DNA from: Chitinophagales bacterium
GTDB lineage: Bacteria > Bacteroidota > Bacteroidia > Chitinophagales > Saprospiraceae
Length of the DNA: 8,044 bases
Direction of reading: 5' to 3'
Assembly: GCA_013298445.1 (NCBI GenBank)
Contig: JAAFHQ010000249.1
Span: 1-8,044 of the forward strand
The notes under the pieces are model-generated. The model searched no databases, was not told where the DNA came from, and was given only the letters and a program-made list of their open reading frames with translations. The stretch's first letter is position 1; each line of letters starts with the position of its first letter. Below are positions 7,595 to 8,044 of this stretch, piece after piece. The translations under genes and the position numbers were made by a program.

Positions 7595-7701
7595 TTAAAA
7601 GCCCCTTTTCAAAAACATCAGACTTTGAAAAGTGCTTAAGTGCAATATGGTGCATACTTAAACCCTTCGAAAGTCTGAAACTTTCGAAGGGGCAGCTTAA
7701 A
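7595..7701. repeat. About 100-bp imperfect inverted repeat downstream of hemF
   Basis: The left arm (about 7599-7644) and the reverse complement of the right arm (7698-7651) align along almost their whole length with small gaps. Shared blocks, left/right: GCCCCTT (7601-7607)/AAGGGGC (7687-7693); CAGACTTT (7619-7626)/AAAGTCTG (7670-7677); TTAAGTGCA (7636-7644)/TGCA-TA-CTTAA (7651-7661, 2-nt bulge). The central loop is ATATGG (7645-7650). The outer edge is A/T-rich (TTAAAAG against the complement of CTTAAAA). Possible identities are a REP- or MITE-like dispersed element, a bidirectional terminator, or a folded leader before mnmH. No coding potential is evident. Confidence 0.6.
7663..7691 (+). 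terminator. Perfect 11-bp hairpin, possible hemF terminator
   Basis: CCCTTCGAAAG (7663-7673) pairs perfectly with CTTTCGAAGGG (7681-7691) around the 7-nt loop TCTGAAA. It starts 70 nt after the hemF stop. The next T-run (TTTTT, 7709-7713) is 17 nt after the stem, so it is not a textbook intrinsic terminator. The left strand shares 7670-7673 with the alternative CAGACTTT/AAAGTCTG pairing of the larger palindrome, so the two folds exclude each other. The hairpin is certain as sequence; the terminator role is a guess. Confidence 0.4.
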
Positions 7702-7716
7702 ATTATCGTTTTTGCC

Positions 7717-7748
7717 TTGAGTTTGGGAATCACGAGTTGTTACCTTTA
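7717..7748 (+). promoter_or_regulatory. Candidate promoter for mnmH
   Basis: TTG at 7717-7719, a 21-base spacer, then TACCTTTA at 7741-7748, matching the Bacteroidota TTG-N17-23-TAnnTTTG consensus except the last base. The -7 element ends only 5 bases before the ATG at 7754, so a transcript from it would start at or about the first codon and be leaderless or nearly so. Read-through from hemF is the alternative. Confidence 0.22.
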
Positions 7749-7753
7749 GCGAA

Positions 7754-8044
7754 ATGCACAAAATTACTGCCGATGTTTTATTGGAAAACACTACAGATCG
7801 GGTACTGCTCGACGTACGTACCCCTGCAGAATACGCCATTGGGCATATTCCCGGGGCATACAACTTGCCCTTGTTTTCCAATGAAGAAAGGGTAGTGGTA
7901 GGCACCCTGTACAAACAACAAAGCCCGGATAAAGCTTTTCTCAAAGGCCTGGAATACGCTGGTGCACGGATGCCCGATTACGTCAAAGAAGCACGTTTGT
8001 TGGCACCCAGAGGAAAGGTAGTTGTCCATTGCTGGCGAGGCGGG
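7754..8044 (+). CDS. mnmH: tRNA 2-selenouridine synthase (MnmH/SelU/YbbB), N-terminal part, cut by window edge
   Basis: The first 97 codons of a gene leaving the right edge, covering most of its N-terminal rhodanese domain. Motifs are LLDVRTPAEYAIGHIPGA (18-35), NLPLFSNEERVVVGTLYKQQ (37-56) and VVVHCWRGG (89-97). The N-E-E-R-x-x-V-G-x-x-Y-K-Q-Q block separates this family from ordinary rhodaneses and matches E. coli YbbB. C93 in CWRGG is the catalytic cysteine, corresponding to Cys97 of YbbB. Known for the family: using selenophosphate, it replaces sulfur in 2-thiouridine at wobble position 34 of Lys, Glu and Gln tRNAs, through a geranylated intermediate. The C-terminal P-loop domain lies outside the window. 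The start is the only ATG before the conserved rhodanese segment. A partner selD should exist elsewhere if selenium is really used. Confidence 0.93.
   Translation, partial: MHKITADVLLENTTDRVLLDVRTPAEYAIGHIPGAYNLPLFSNEERVVVGTLYKQQSPDKAFLKGLEYAGARMPDYVKEARLLAPRGKVVVHCWRGG

Noticed and set aside
7592..7603. GGCTT-AA-AAGCC palindrome overlapping the hemF stop as a terminator
   Set aside because: The loop would be 2 nt, leaving at most a weak 4-bp stem, with no clean T-run after it.
7754..8044. A stand-alone rhodanese sulfurtransferase
   Set aside because: The NEERVVVGTLYKQQ block and CWRGG are specific to MnmH/YbbB, not to single-domain rhodaneses.

Overview
The window looks like chromosomal DNA of a member of the Bacteroidota. 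No start codon has a Shine-Dalgarno sequence; the leaders are A/T-rich instead. Several gaps hold candidates for the phylum's TTG...TAnnTTTG promoter. The protein set (SelO, HemF, a secreted LacZ-like GH2, a GH16 lipoprotein, a DUF2264 protein) also fits environmental Bacteroidota. A Saprospiraceae-like source is a guess from general resemblance only. The window is about 95% coding, with no tRNA, rRNA, CRISPR array, transposase or phage gene, and no gap longer than about 160 bp.

Minus strand, read right to left from about 6558: a uridine-phosphorylase-like nucleoside phosphorylase; a Tat-exported DUF2264 protein; a secreted 1047-residue GH2 beta-galactosidase; a GH16 lipoprotein; then the first 63 codons of selO, which runs off the left edge. 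The gaps are 43, 48, 21 and 79 bp, so all five could be co-transcribed. A candidate promoter just ahead of the DUF2264 gene suggests the three carbohydrate genes may form their own unit. No SusC/SusD pair, sulfatase, sugar transporter or regulator is visible among them, so this is a small glycan-cleaving cassette rather than a standard polysaccharide utilisation locus.

Plus strand, from 6669: complete hemF (oxygen-dependent coproporphyrinogen III oxidase), then the first 97 codons of mnmH/selU (tRNA 2-selenouridine synthase), which runs off the right edge. hemF and the nucleoside phosphorylase are divergent and share a 110-bp gap containing an exact 8-bp inverted repeat. Between hemF and mnmH lies a roughly 100-bp imperfect inverted repeat with a perfect 11-bp hairpin inside its right arm; it is the most unusual non-coding structure here.

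Inferred working of the cassette: the GH16 enzyme cuts a beta-glucan or beta-galactan inside the chain, the DUF2264 protein probably removes or modifies a (possibly acidic) sugar, and GH2 releases terminal beta-galactose. Each carries a different export signal (lipoprotein, Tat, Sec). The other genes are housekeeping: nucleoside salvage, haem synthesis, protein AMPylation and tRNA wobble modification. I do not see a clearly new biological system. The best leads are the intergenic palindrome and the DUF2264/GH2/GH16 trio.
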